Shown: positions 32,944 to 40,863 of the stretch, in pieces
Position numbering within the stretch: the stretch's first letter is position 1
Layout of the letters: the number at the start of each line of letters is the position of its first letter
Assembly: GCA_024637295.1 (NCBI GenBank)
Contig: JAGXFL010000013.1
Coordinates: forward strand, 1 to 64,000
Direction of reading: 5' to 3'
Length of the DNA stretch: 64,000 nucleotides
DNA from: Sulfuricurvum sp.
GTDB lineage: Bacteria; Campylobacterota; Campylobacteria; Campylobacterales; Sulfurimonadaceae
Position numbers and translations under genes: made by a program
The notes under the pieces: model-generated
What the model was told of the DNA's origin: nothing
Databases searched by the model: none
Seen by the model: the letters and a program-made list of their open reading frames with translations, nothing else

Positions 32944-34449
32944 ATGAAAATTTTGTTGTTGAATGATAATCCGGTTGTACGCAAACTAGTAGCGTTGAGT
33001 GCGCAAAAAACAAAAGATGATTTGAGTGTTATTTGGTCTGTGGATGAAGTTGAAGATGATGCTTACGACTTATTGATTGTTGATGATGCGCATTACAGCG
33101 ATGAGTCAATGGATGCCTTGAGGGAAAAGATAACGTATAAAACGTCATTATTGATGGCTACGCGTGGAAATGCGATACCTAATGGATTTGACAAAATTAT
33201 TAATAAGCCTTTTTTGCCGACTGATTTGGTTGATCTGTTTGCTAAAATTGATAATGATCTTGCCTCATCGACACAGGAAGTACCAGCTCAAACAGCCAAC
33301 GCCATCGTATTGGATGATTCGGCTGAAAAAGGTTTTTCAGAAGGTTTTGATATTACCAATTTGGATGATGATTTAAATTTGGATGATTTTGATATTGAAG
33401 ATGATGATAGTGCTATGGCTGTAAAAACAAATGTGCTGGATCACGAAGAGGTGCAAGAGTTGCAAGATCTTCTGGACGATACAGATGGTTTGGAGCTTGA
33501 TGATGAGTTATTGCTGGATGGTTTAGAATTGGATGATGAAATGACCGATTTAAATGATTCCAAGGACGATGATTTTTTAAATGCACTTGAAGATGAAGGT
33601 CCATCCGGAAGTATAGAAAGTGCGATGGATGATACGATGGATGAATTTGATTTTGATGAAGATCTTTTAGCGCATGAAGAGGAAGCTGAAAAACCGGTAG
33701 AAGAAGCTCTTGATGATGAAGAGATATTGGGATCATTGGACGATTTACTGGAACTTGACAATGAATCAGAAGCGGTGACAGAAGTAAACACTGCAATGGA
33801 TGAAGAACTGGATGATTTGATGGGCTTTGATGAGGAGACGTCGGATGATGAAGATTCTATGATTGAACAAGAAACAGCAATGTCTGAAGAAGAAGTGGTT
33901 AGCGCTGATGAATTGGACGATCTGGACGCACTGATGCTGGACAGCTTATCCGACATGGATGAAGAAGATGAGGCATTAAGTGATGATGAATTCGGTGAGC
34001 TGGAACAGCAGATTCAAGAAGCTGTGGAAGATTTGGGAATTGAGGATCTAACACAAGGATTTGATGAAGCTGAATTGGGTGATTTAAGTGGGCTTGGTGA
34101 TCTAGATGGATTAAGCGAAAGAGAGATCAAGCTAGCAATCGGGGAAGAGGTCGATGAGGAAGAGACTGATATACGTATCGGACATGGCGGGGATCATTCA
34201 TCGTTGGATGCAGAAGCACTTAGTGAAGCTATGGAAAAGCCATCTGAAATCGAAGTAGATGATTTGGATACCATGGAGCTCGATGCGCAGATGGGACAGA
34301 GCCCATCATTGCAAGAACATAATGGAACACCGGCTGAGGGGATAGATGCTCTTCAAGCACTTCTTAAAGCTCTTTCCAATCAAGAAGTATCCAAAACATT
34401 AAAAGGGCTTAGCATTAACATTAATATCAATTTTGGAAATGAAAAGTGA
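32944..34449 (+). CDS. Highly acidic protein with degenerate receiver-like N-terminus
   Basis: A 501-residue protein in three parts. Residues 1-110 resemble a response-regulator receiver: MKILLLNDNPVVRKLV, then YDLLIVDDAH (aspartates at about 47-48) and INKPFLPTDLVDLF, where the usual Lys-Pro is kept. Residues about 140-440 are a low-complexity chain of Asp, Glu, Leu and Met with recurrent DDLxxLD-type motifs. The C-terminus (LQALLKALSNQEVSKTLKGLSININ) looks conserved. From memory, Campylobacter has a 'highly acidic protein' gene at this same place between fliR and gmk. Function unknown. Its TGA overlaps the gmk GTG (GTGA). Confidence 0.8.
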   Translation: MKILLLNDNPVVRKLVALSAQKTKDDLSVIWSVDEVEDDAYDLLIVDDAHYSDESMDALREKITYKTSLLMATRGNAIPNGFDKIINKPFLPTDLVDLFAKIDNDLASSTQEVPAQTANAIVLDDSAEKGFSEGFDITNLDDDLNLDDFDIEDDDSAMAVKTNVLDHEEVQELQDLLDDTDGLELDDELLLDGLELDDEMTDLNDSKDDDFLNALEDEGPSGSIESAMDDTMDEFDFDEDLLAHEEEAEKPVEEALDDEEILGSLDDLLELDNESEAVTEVNTAMDEELDDLMGFDEETSDDEDSMIEQETAMSEEEVVSADELDDLDALMLDSLSDMDEEDEALSDDEFGELEQQIQEAVEDLGIEDLTQGFDEAELGDLSGLGDLDGLSEREIKLAIGEEVDEEETDIRIGHGGDHSSLDAEALSEAMEKPSEIEVDDLDTMELDAQMGQSPSLQEHNGTPAEGIDALQALLKALSNQEVSKTLKGLSINININFGNEK

Positions 34450-35069
34450 ATCGAAAAAGTGGTGCCGTTTTAGTTTTATCGGGACCTAGCGGTGCCGGAA
34501 AAAGTTCTTTGATCAATAAAATCATACACGATATCGGCCCTACTTATTTTTCGATTTCTACGACAACGCGCCCGATGCGTGAGGGTGAGGTTGATGGAGT
34601 TCATTATCACTTTGTAACCGAAGAGGTGTTTGCTCAAGAGATAGAAGCAGAAATGTTTTTGGAATATGCGGTCGTTCATGGGAACCATTACGGCACCTCT
34701 TTGGGACCTGTTAAAAAAGCACTTAAAGAGGGAAAACTCGTTATCTTTGATATTGATGTTCAAGGCAATGATGCAGTGCAAAGCAGATTAGGGGACATCA
34801 CAACCTCTGTATTTATTACAACGCCGACACTCAAAGAGCTCAAAGAACGATTAGTGAGCCGTTCAACAGACAGTGCCGAGGTTATTGCAAATCGTTTAGA
34901 GATGGCAAAACGTGAAGTGCAGCGTATCAGTGAATACGATTATTTGATTGTTAATGATGATTTGGATGAAGCGGCAGAGGTGTTGGTCTCGGTTGCAAAA
35001 GCGGCACGTATGAAAATTCCAACGTTGCATATCAATGAATTTATTCAAATGTGGGAAGCTAAGGCTTAA
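34446..35069 (+). CDS. gmk: Guanylate kinase
   Basis: A 207-residue cytosolic enzyme converting GMP to GDP with ATP. It has the P-loop GPSGAGKSS (about 13-21), the GMP-binding STTTRPMREGEVDGVHYHFV and EYAVVHGNHYGTS, and IFDIDVQGNDAV for magnesium/nucleotide contact. The start is GTG, overlapping the stop of the acidic protein gene. tatA follows after 75 bases. Confidence 0.97.
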   Translation: MNRKSGAVLVLSGPSGAGKSSLINKIIHDIGPTYFSISTTTRPMREGEVDGVHYHFVTEEVFAQEIEAEMFLEYAVVHGNHYGTSLGPVKKALKEGKLVIFDIDVQGNDAVQSRLGDITTSVFITTPTLKELKERLVSRSTDSAEVIANRLEMAKREVQRISEYDYLIVNDDLDEAAEVLVSVAKAARMKIPTLHINEFIQMWEAKA

Positions 35070-35144
35070 CTCTATTATAAGGACGATTACAGCAATGAGC
35101 CGTTATACTATCCCATTAAATTTCTTAGAGAAGGATGTCTGAAT

Positions 35145-35393
35145 ATGGCAATGCCTAGTGGATCAGAATTACTGTTAATTTTCGGAATAGTTGTGTTGCT
35201 TTTCGGTGCGAAAAAAATCCCCGATCTAGCTAAAAGCATTGGCCAAGGGATCCGTGGATTCAAAAAAGAGATGAAAGATGATGAGGGTGCACCCCCGACA
35301 ACGACCAGTGTGACTCCTGAAACACCAAAACAAGTGGAAAACGTCACTACAGTTAATGCAGAGCCTGCTCAAGAAACTACCAAGCAAGCGTAA
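35145..35393 (+). CDS. tatA: Twin-arginine translocase subunit TatA
   Basis: An 82-residue protein with the TatA plan: a short periplasmic N-terminus, a membrane helix (ELLLIFGIVVLLFGAKKIPDLA, about 7-28) with the FGxxKxPxL hinge, an amphipathic helix (KSIGQGIRGFKKEMKDDEG) and a hydrophilic, threonine/glutamine-rich tail. TatA oligomers form the pore for folded proteins. AAGGATG upstream is the ribosome site. tatB and tatC are not in the window. argS begins 3 bases after the stop. Confidence 0.95.
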   Translation: MAMPSGSELLLIFGIVVLLFGAKKIPDLAKSIGQGIRGFKKEMKDDEGAPPTTTSVTPETPKQVENVTTVNAEPAQETTKQA

Positions 35394-35396
35394 ATC

Positions 35397-36977
35397 TTGA
35401 AGCAAAAAGTAGCTGCGTTTTTACGCGATAAATTAAACTACGATGTAATCCTCGAAAAGCCAAGAGATCGTTCTTTTGGCCATTTCGCCACTCCTATCGC
35501 TTTTTCACTCGCAAAAGAACTAAGACAATCCCCTATGGCTATTGCCCAAGAAATTGCTTCTTCATTTGGTGATGATGCTATTTTTACGGCTGTAGAGTCA
35601 GTTAAAGGATACATCAATTTTCGTCTTTCTGAAACATTTTTGGATGAGTATGCCACATGGGCACTGTCTCACGGTGAGCAGTTTGGCAGCGGGAATAAAA
35701 CGGGATCAATTCTTTTAGAATTCGTGAGTGCCAATCCGACAGGGCCACTTCATATTGGGCATGCACGTGGTGCTGTTTATGGCGATACGATGTTACGTTT
35801 GGGTCGGCATTTAGGATACGATATAACGGCAGAATATTACGTTAATGATGCGGGAAATCAAATTGATTTACTTGGGGTATCCTTGCAGCTTGAAGGGCGT
35901 AGTTCTCTGTTAGGAGAAAGCGTTGAGTGGCCGGAGAAATACTATCGCGGTGAGTATCTGAGTGATTTGGCGAAAGAAGTAGTCGTTGAATTTGGCGAGG
36001 CTGCACTACGTGATGAGAGCCGACAAAAAGAGTTGGCACTTTGGGCAAAAGATAAGATATTGGCGCTTATCGTAGAAGATTTGGCGAACGTCAAAGTCCA
36101 TTTTGATACCTTTGTCGGCGAGGCCTCATTATATGATGAATGGGATCGCGTTATGGCGAAAATGGGCGAGAGTGTTTACCTCAATGAAGCTAAAACCTTT
36201 ATCAAATCTTCACAATTTGGAGATGACCATGACCGTGTAGTGGTACGTGAGGATGGACGACCAACGTATCTTGCTGGGGATATCATTTACCATAACCAAA
36301 AATTTGAGCGAGGATTTGATCATTACATCAATATTTGGGGTGCTGATCATCACGGTTATATCGCCCGCGTGAATGCTGCGATTAATTTCTTAGGATATAA
36401 CTCAGATAAACTTGAAGTATTGCTTTCTCAGATGGTAAGCCTGCTCAAAGATGGTGAGCCGTTTAAAATGTCAAAGCGTGCCGGAACGGTGATCCTTATG
36501 AGCGATGTTGTTGAAGAGATCGGCTCGGATGCACTGCGTTTTATGTTTGCTTCCAAAAAATGTGACACAGCTTTGGAATTTGACATCGAAGAACTTAAGC
36601 GTCAAGACAGTTCAAATCCTGTTTATTACGTACAATACGCCCATGCACGTATCCAAACCCTGATCGCGAAAAGTGAAATAGGACTGGATTCTATCATGGC
36701 AGCTAAATTGCATGGATTAAGTGCAGATGCGGATGGATTGTTGTTTGAAGCGTTGTTGTTGCCGGAAATCATCGACGATGCTTTTGAATCACGTCAGGCA
36801 CAAAAGCTTCCTGATTATCTCAAAGCATTGGCAGCGAAACTGCATAAATTTTATTATGATACAAAAATTATAGGTAACGAAGACGAAGCGAAGCTTTTAA
36901 AGCTCCTTCTCGTCGTTGCCCTTTCTCTCAAAACTGGGTTTTCTCTTCTAGGAATCGAAGCCAAAGATCGAATGTAA
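35397..36977 (+). CDS. argS: Arginyl-tRNA synthetase
   Basis: A 526-residue class I synthetase. The N-terminal Add-1 domain (LEKPRDRSFGHFATPIAFSLAKELRQSP) precedes the HIGH-type motif HIGHARGAVYGD (about 119-130, in EFVSANPTGPLHIGHARG). GADHHGYIARVNAA and the KMSKR-type motif FKMSKRAGTVI (about 358-368) follow, and the DALR anticodon domain lies at about 400-526. Start codon is TTG at 35397, 3 bases after the tatA stop. Its last codons form the left arm of a terminator hairpin. Confidence 0.96.
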   Translation: MKQKVAAFLRDKLNYDVILEKPRDRSFGHFATPIAFSLAKELRQSPMAIAQEIASSFGDDAIFTAVESVKGYINFRLSETFLDEYATWALSHGEQFGSGNKTGSILLEFVSANPTGPLHIGHARGAVYGDTMLRLGRHLGYDITAEYYVNDAGNQIDLLGVSLQLEGRSSLLGESVEWPEKYYRGEYLSDLAKEVVVEFGEAALRDESRQKELALWAKDKILALIVEDLANVKVHFDTFVGEASLYDEWDRVMAKMGESVYLNEAKTFIKSSQFGDDHDRVVVREDGRPTYLAGDIIYHNQKFERGFDHYINIWGADHHGYIARVNAAINFLGYNSDKLEVLLSQMVSLLKDGEPFKMSKRAGTVILMSDVVEEIGSDALRFMFASKKCDTALEFDIEELKRQDSSNPVYYVQYAHARIQTLIAKSEIGLDSIMAAKLHGLSADADGLLFEALLLPEIIDDAFESRQAQKLPDYLKALAAKLHKFYYDTKIIGNEDEAKLLKLLLVVALSLKTGFSLLGIEAKDRM

Positions 36978-36987
36978 TTCGATCTTT
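36963..36987. terminator. Terminator hairpin overlapping the argS stop codon
   Basis: AAAGATCGAAT at 36963-36973 pairs perfectly with ATTCGATCTTT at 36977-36987 around GTA. The left arm is coding sequence for the last argS residues and the stop TAA is at 36975-36977. The short flagellin gene converges from the other side, ending at 36999, so the hairpin can serve both strands. Confidence 0.75.
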
Positions 36988-36998
36988 ACTTAACCTCA

Positions 36999-37697
36999 TT
37001 ACCCCAATAAACGTCCAATTGATTCACGTAAAAACTGTGTTTGATGTGCTGATGCCAGTACAGATGCATCAAGAATCTGATTGCTGCTTTGAAAATCACT
37101 GATTGATTTGGTCATATCGGTATCTGCTATTTGACTTTTTGCTGCAGATGTTTGTGTGATCTGCTCTAGTAATGTATTGGCATGACTGATATAGTTATTG
37201 GCAGCGGCACCAACATCACTTTGTGCTGAGGATAAAGTATCCATATACGACGAAATCGCATCTTGATTGCTAAGTGTAAGATTTTTTGGGGAGACACTGC
37301 TATCCAATAGTGGTTTTTCATTGTACGACGTTGTATTGACAATGTTTTGCATGGATGTTTGAGTGCGTTGAAACTCAGCTTGAAGTGCTTGTTGGTCGGA
37401 ACTGTTGAGAATCGCACTGTTGCTGCGAACGCTGAGGTCACTAAGCTTTTGAGCTTGCTCAGAGAGGCGTGAGAGTGCTCCATCGGCAATTTGTGTCATC
37501 CCTATAGCGTCATTGGTATTCATAAACTCTTGAGAGAAACTACCGATTTGATTTTGCATCTGCGAAGCAATGCTGCGTGCTGCGCTGTCTTCCATACTAA
37601 GTTGAATTCCAGCTGCAATTTTGTCCAGAGCTTTATCTCTCTTCGTACTTTGTTCATTCATTGACGGAAGAGCTTGATATTGCGTATTGAGTTTCAT
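36999..37697 (-). CDS. Short flagellin-like protein (FlaC type)
   Basis: A 232-residue protein with flagellin-type ends only. The N-terminal helix region KALDKIAAGIQLSMEDSAARSIASQMQNQIGSFSQ and the following AIGMTQIADGALSRLSEQAQKLSDLSVRS match the D0/D1 domain. The C-terminal SSNQILDASVLASAHQTQFLRESIGRLLG matches the terminal D0 helix. The variable D2/D3 domain of structural flagellins is missing. This is the layout of Campylobacter FlaC, a flagellin-like protein secreted through the flagellar apparatus. Whether it builds filament here is unknown. A sigma-54-like promoter lies upstream. Confidence 0.82.
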   Translation of the reverse strand: MKLNTQYQALPSMNEQSTKRDKALDKIAAGIQLSMEDSAARSIASQMQNQIGSFSQEFMNTNDAIGMTQIADGALSRLSEQAQKLSDLSVRSNSAILNSSDQQALQAEFQRTQTSMQNIVNTTSYNEKPLLDSSVSPKNLTLSNQDAISSYMDTLSSAQSDVGAAANNYISHANTLLEQITQTSAAKSQIADTDMTKSISDFQSSNQILDASVLASAHQTQFLRESIGRLLG

Positions 37698-37731
37698 GAT
37701 AACTCCTTTTTGGATATATCTATAATGTTAT

Positions 37732-37747
37732 AGCATATCACGTTCCC
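37732..37747 (-). promoter_or_regulatory. Candidate sigma-54 (RpoN) promoter of the short flagellin gene
   Basis: Read on the minus strand, GGGAAC-N5-ATGCT shows the invariant GG and GC pairs separated by 10 bases and 7 of 11 matches to TGGCAC-N5-TTGCT. The GC is about 36 bases before the ATG, which gives a short leader with an AAGGAG site. RpoN control of middle or late flagellar genes is usual in this phylum. Confidence 0.5.
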
Positions 37748-37772
37748 TTTTAAGATTTTATAAGTCCTTAGG

Positions 37773-37778
37773 TATAAT
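37773..37778 (+). promoter_or_regulatory. aguB promoter -10 box
   Basis: A perfect TATAAT lies 27 bases before the ATG at 37805, with AGGAG at about 37794 as ribosome site. Confidence 0.65.
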
Positions 37779-37804
37779 TTGTTTAAGAACAGCAGGAGTT
37801 TGGC

Positions 37805-38656
37805 ATGGTCAAAGTAGCAGCAATACAGATGAAGATGTGCGCCGATAAAGAGGCAAATGTACTTAAAGCAGAAGCAATGGTACGAGAAGCTGCAAAAAAC
37901 GGTGCATGTATTGTATTAATCCCTGAATTATTTGAGGGATACTATTTTTGCAAAGATATGGATAAAAAGTATTTTACTTGGGCACAGGAGTGTGATAGGC
38001 ATCCGATGATTGAACGCTTTAGTGTATTAGCAAAAGAACTCGGAGTTGTTTTGCCATTGAGCTATTTTGAGAAAGCAGGTGAGCACTATTTTAATTCTCT
38101 AGTGATGATTGATGCGGATGGGACGGTAATGGAGAATTACCGTAAAACCCATATCCCTGATGGTCCTGGATATGAGGAGAAGTTTTATTTTGAACCCGGG
38201 GATACAGGGTTTAAAGTATGGGAAACAAAATACGGCAATGTCGGTGTGGGCATTTGCTGGGATCAGTGGTTCCCAGAAACGGCACGCTGTTTGACCCTCA
38301 TGGGGGCGGATATGATTTTTTATCCTACTGCGATTGGCAGTGAGCCTGAAATCGGCGTAGACTCCGCGTCACATTGGCAGCGAGTTCAAATGGGGCACAG
38401 TGCTGCCAATATAATTCCAGTCATTGCTGCAAACCGCATTGGAGAAGAAGTAGGTGAAAGCTGTACTCTGACATTTTACGGCAGCTCATTTATCACCGAT
38501 CATACAGGACAAAAGGTAGCGGAAGCTTCGAGAGATAAAGAAGAGATTTTGTACAGCGAATTTAATGTAATAGCTAATCGTGAGCATCGTCATTATTGGG
38601 GGTTAATCCGTGACCGCCGCCCCGAGTGTTACGGCAAAATCGTAGAAAACAAATAA
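37805..38656 (+). CDS. aguB: N-carbamoylputrescine amidase
   Basis: A 283-residue nitrilase-superfamily amidohydrolase. The catalytic triad is Glu41 (IPELFEGYYF), Lys114 (YRKTHIPDGPGY) and Cys151 (GVGICWDQWFPE). YFCKDMDKK after the first glutamate, and the GPGY and EKFYFEPGDTGF stretches, are typical of AguB, which makes putrescine from N-carbamoylputrescine. The partner agmatine deiminase gene is not in this window. No signal peptide is present, so the enzyme should be cytosolic. Confidence 0.93.
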   Translation: MVKVAAIQMKMCADKEANVLKAEAMVREAAKNGACIVLIPELFEGYYFCKDMDKKYFTWAQECDRHPMIERFSVLAKELGVVLPLSYFEKAGEHYFNSLVMIDADGTVMENYRKTHIPDGPGYEEKFYFEPGDTGFKVWETKYGNVGVGICWDQWFPETARCLTLMGADMIFYPTAIGSEPEIGVDSASHWQRVQMGHSAANIIPVIAANRIGEEVGESCTLTFYGSSFITDHTGQKVAEASRDKEEILYSEFNVIANREHRHYWGLIRDRRPECYGKIVENK

Positions 38657-38674
38657 GCGGAATACTTTTTGCTT
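38655..38674 (+). terminator. Weak hairpin after aguB
   Basis: AAGCGGAA at 38655-38662 can pair with TTTTGCTT at 38667-38674, with two G-T pairs, overlapping the aguB stop. T-rich sequence lies in and after the right arm. Moderately convincing. Confidence 0.4.
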
Positions 38675-38708
38675 TTATTGTGTAAATAATCTGACAGCGG
38701 GGGCATCC

Positions 38709-39497
38709 GTGAGAGTAGTTTTACGTAACAATGCTATCTTCGTTCAAGGTGGGTCAAAAACCCTTGAAGAGCCGTGGATGGAAGAGTTTTTTGATCATCA
38801 CATACACAATACGCTTTTTTTAGATAATGGGGTGTTGGTACTAAACAATGAAGGCTCTTCAGAGAAAAAAGAAGAATTTCTCGATACCTTGAGCGATTGC
38901 TATACAACGGCTAATGACCTTGCAAATCCTTTTTACCGTCGCTCATTGCGTAAATGCCGCAGCGCTGCTGTGCGCATTGAGATGCCATATCGAGCAGCTG
39001 AAAAAGTTGATATCGAACTGTTCGCGTTTGGTCCTAATCGTGTCAAATTGACTTTTCTAACACCCAATCGATGGATCATGCGCTATTTGAAGCAGCAGCT
39101 ATCTTCCTTGGTTACCACCCATACCTCTAACCAAATTTACATTGATGTCAGCAGTATCGCGTCCAAAGCCCGTTTGGAAAAAGCACTTAATCGCCGTGAA
39201 GTACTCCATTATGTTATTAATTATAAGTATGATGAAGAGTTTATGAGCAAGTTATATGGAAATTACAAAGGGTGGGGACACAGTAACGATGAGATCGATA
39301 AGATGATTCGCTATCATGCAATTTTTGATCTTCCTGTGGGCAGCAAGCTCGAAGATTTGAAAAAACGGTATCGCCAGCTTGCGAAGCGGTATCATCCTGA
39401 TCGTGTCAATACAAAAAGCCCTGAGATTATCAATAAATATACGGAAAAATTCAAGCTGTTACAAGAAGCTTACGGTGCATTGCAGGCGGCTGGCTGA
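38709..39497 (+). CDS. Protein with C-terminal J domain
   Basis: A 262-residue soluble protein whose last 65 residues are a J domain: YHAIFDLPVGSKLEDLKKRYRQLAKRYHPDRVN, with HPD at 229-231. The first 190 residues are not recognised; they contain an alpha/beta stretch with basic patches. The J domain should stimulate a DnaK-type Hsp70, the N-terminus presumably binding a specific client. This layout (unknown N-terminus, J at the C-terminus) differs from DnaJ and CbpA. Start is GTG at 38709 behind a strong GGGGG site. Confidence 0.82.
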   Translation: MRVVLRNNAIFVQGGSKTLEEPWMEEFFDHHIHNTLFLDNGVLVLNNEGSSEKKEEFLDTLSDCYTTANDLANPFYRRSLRKCRSAAVRIEMPYRAAEKVDIELFAFGPNRVKLTFLTPNRWIMRYLKQQLSSLVTTHTSNQIYIDVSSIASKARLEKALNRREVLHYVINYKYDEEFMSKLYGNYKGWGHSNDEIDKMIRYHAIFDLPVGSKLEDLKKRYRQLAKRYHPDRVNTKSPEIINKYTEKFKLLQEAYGALQAAG

Positions 39498-39513
39498 TTT
39501 AACCATTGTCAGC

Positions 39514-40779
39514 TTACAGTTCACTTCCCCATTTTAAAGCATCACAACCATACTTATCACGAATCAGGCGGCTTTGTTCATCGAATGCTCTGGCCTTTGC
39601 GTCTTTTTCATAGTCTATAAGCGAGAGCGTTTTACGTGAGTGGACGCTAAATGCTGATGCGCTTATACCCAGATGGGTGATTTCATCGTTAGTATGAAGA
39701 TCAGTTTTTGCAAAAAGTTCACGGCACAGTTGACGAAATCGGTTTTCGTTGAAGAGTCTGGATTCGCTAAGGGCACTATGGGCTCTTGGATGATGAAGAT
39801 AATGAATCGAGAGGGTAAATGTTGTTGGATAGACTTCGAGTTTTGTGATGGCATAGGCCAAATGGCGCGAGAGAATAGAGACACGTCGGCGTATCTCATC
39901 TCGATTGGACACTGGATCAAAGGTCCGTGAAATACCGATCGATTTGCGGGGAGGGTTGGGCGTGAGTTCTCCTAGATCATGACCTAAAACACGTTGATAG
40001 AGTACTTGAGCATAAGGTCCCCACGAAAAGACAAGACTCTTGGCGCGTAAAAAATCTCCTAATGTTTTGAGATGGTACTGTTGACATCGACGCTGCATGC
40101 TCGATCCGATTCCCGGGAACTTTTCGACATTTAAAGCAGAGACAAAGGGGAGGACTTCATCGTCCAGTATCGTCTTGCATCCGAAAGGTTTGGCTTTTTC
40201 AGTAGCCAATTTAGCGATGTGTTTGGATCTTGCAGCACCGATAGAAACCGGAAGATTGAGAGTGCGTTTGATGGCATGGCGAAGATGATCGATAAATTCC
40301 GGGATATCTTCATCACTGATCCAGCCTGATAAATCTCCGTAAAACTCATCGATGCTTGCCTGTTCTATGAGTGGTATGTGCTCTTGTAAGAATTGATGCA
40401 ATGCGTGAGATAGACGATGATACAGCTGCATATCAGGACCTTTTATAATAAGGCTCGGACAGCGTATCAGCGCTTCACGAATCGTCATCCCGGTATTGAT
40501 ACCATAGGCACGTGCTTCGTAGCTTGCTGTTGTCAAAATTCCCCGTACCCGTCCATCTGCATCGATGAATTGTCCCAGATCGTCACCCGCGTAACGATGA
40601 AAAAAGCTCCCTACAAATGAACCGCTATTATTGAGTAACAGTTCTTGATTCGATTTTTCATGTGAAAAAATATACGGGTCTCCTCTGCCGCCGATCCCAA
40701 CCGCTTTTCCAATTAGGCTGGGGTCAATAGTACGTTGTGCGGATACAAAAAAGCAATCCAGATCAATGTGTATTTTCAT
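39514..40779 (-). CDS. Y-family DNA polymerase (DinB/Pol IV-like)
   Basis: A 421-residue translesion polymerase. The catalytic carboxylates are in MKIHIDLDCFF (Asp6, Asp8) and QASIDEFYGDL, with ASYEARAYG for nucleotide binding, then KLATEKAKPFG and the helix-hairpin-helix FPGIGSSMQRR. Between the first strand (GKAVGIGG) and TTASYEARAYG, about residues 33-80, there is a long insert (with SHEKSNQELLLNNSGSFVGS) not seen in E. coli Pol IV. No ribosome site precedes the ATG, and a -10-like box is only 6 bases away. It is divergent from the aldo/keto reductase gene. Confidence 0.9.
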   Translation of the reverse strand: MKIHIDLDCFFVSAQRTIDPSLIGKAVGIGGRGDPYIFSHEKSNQELLLNNSGSFVGSFFHRYAGDDLGQFIDADGRVRGILTTASYEARAYGINTGMTIREALIRCPSLIIKGPDMQLYHRLSHALHQFLQEHIPLIEQASIDEFYGDLSGWISDEDIPEFIDHLRHAIKRTLNLPVSIGAARSKHIAKLATEKAKPFGCKTILDDEVLPFVSALNVEKFPGIGSSMQRRCQQYHLKTLGDFLRAKSLVFSWGPYAQVLYQRVLGHDLGELTPNPPRKSIGISRTFDPVSNRDEIRRRVSILSRHLAYAITKLEVYPTTFTLSIHYLHHPRAHSALSESRLFNENRFRQLCRELFAKTDLHTNDEITHLGISASAFSVHSRKTLSLIDYEKDAKARAFDEQSRLIRDKYGCDALKWGSEL

Positions 40780-40785
40780 AAGGGA

Positions 40786-40791
40786 AGTATA
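40786..40791 (-). promoter_or_regulatory. -10-like box directly before the Y-family polymerase gene
   Basis: Read on the minus strand this is TATACT, with 6 pyrimidine-rich bases (TCCCTT) before the ATG. No Shine-Dalgarno sequence is present. The arrangement suggests a leaderless transcript. Confidence 0.5.
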
Positions 40792-40831
40792 AAGTGATTT
40801 ATAGTCTAAGAGACAAAATATGGCAATTCGC

Positions 40832-40837
40832 TACAAT
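40832..40837 (+). promoter_or_regulatory. Aldo/keto reductase promoter -10 box
   Basis: TACAAT lies 27 bases before the ATG at 40864, followed by GGGAGA as ribosome site. Confidence 0.5.
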
Positions 40838-40863
40838 ATGGCAAAAAGTTGGGAGAAATCCAA

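Noticed and set aside
33441-33956. Long serine-rich open frame on the minus strand opposite the acidic protein gene
   Set aside because: Asp/Glu codons (GAT, GAA) read backwards give serine- and leucine-rich frames without stops. The frame mirrors the composition of the real gene, has no ribosome site and no recognisable motif.
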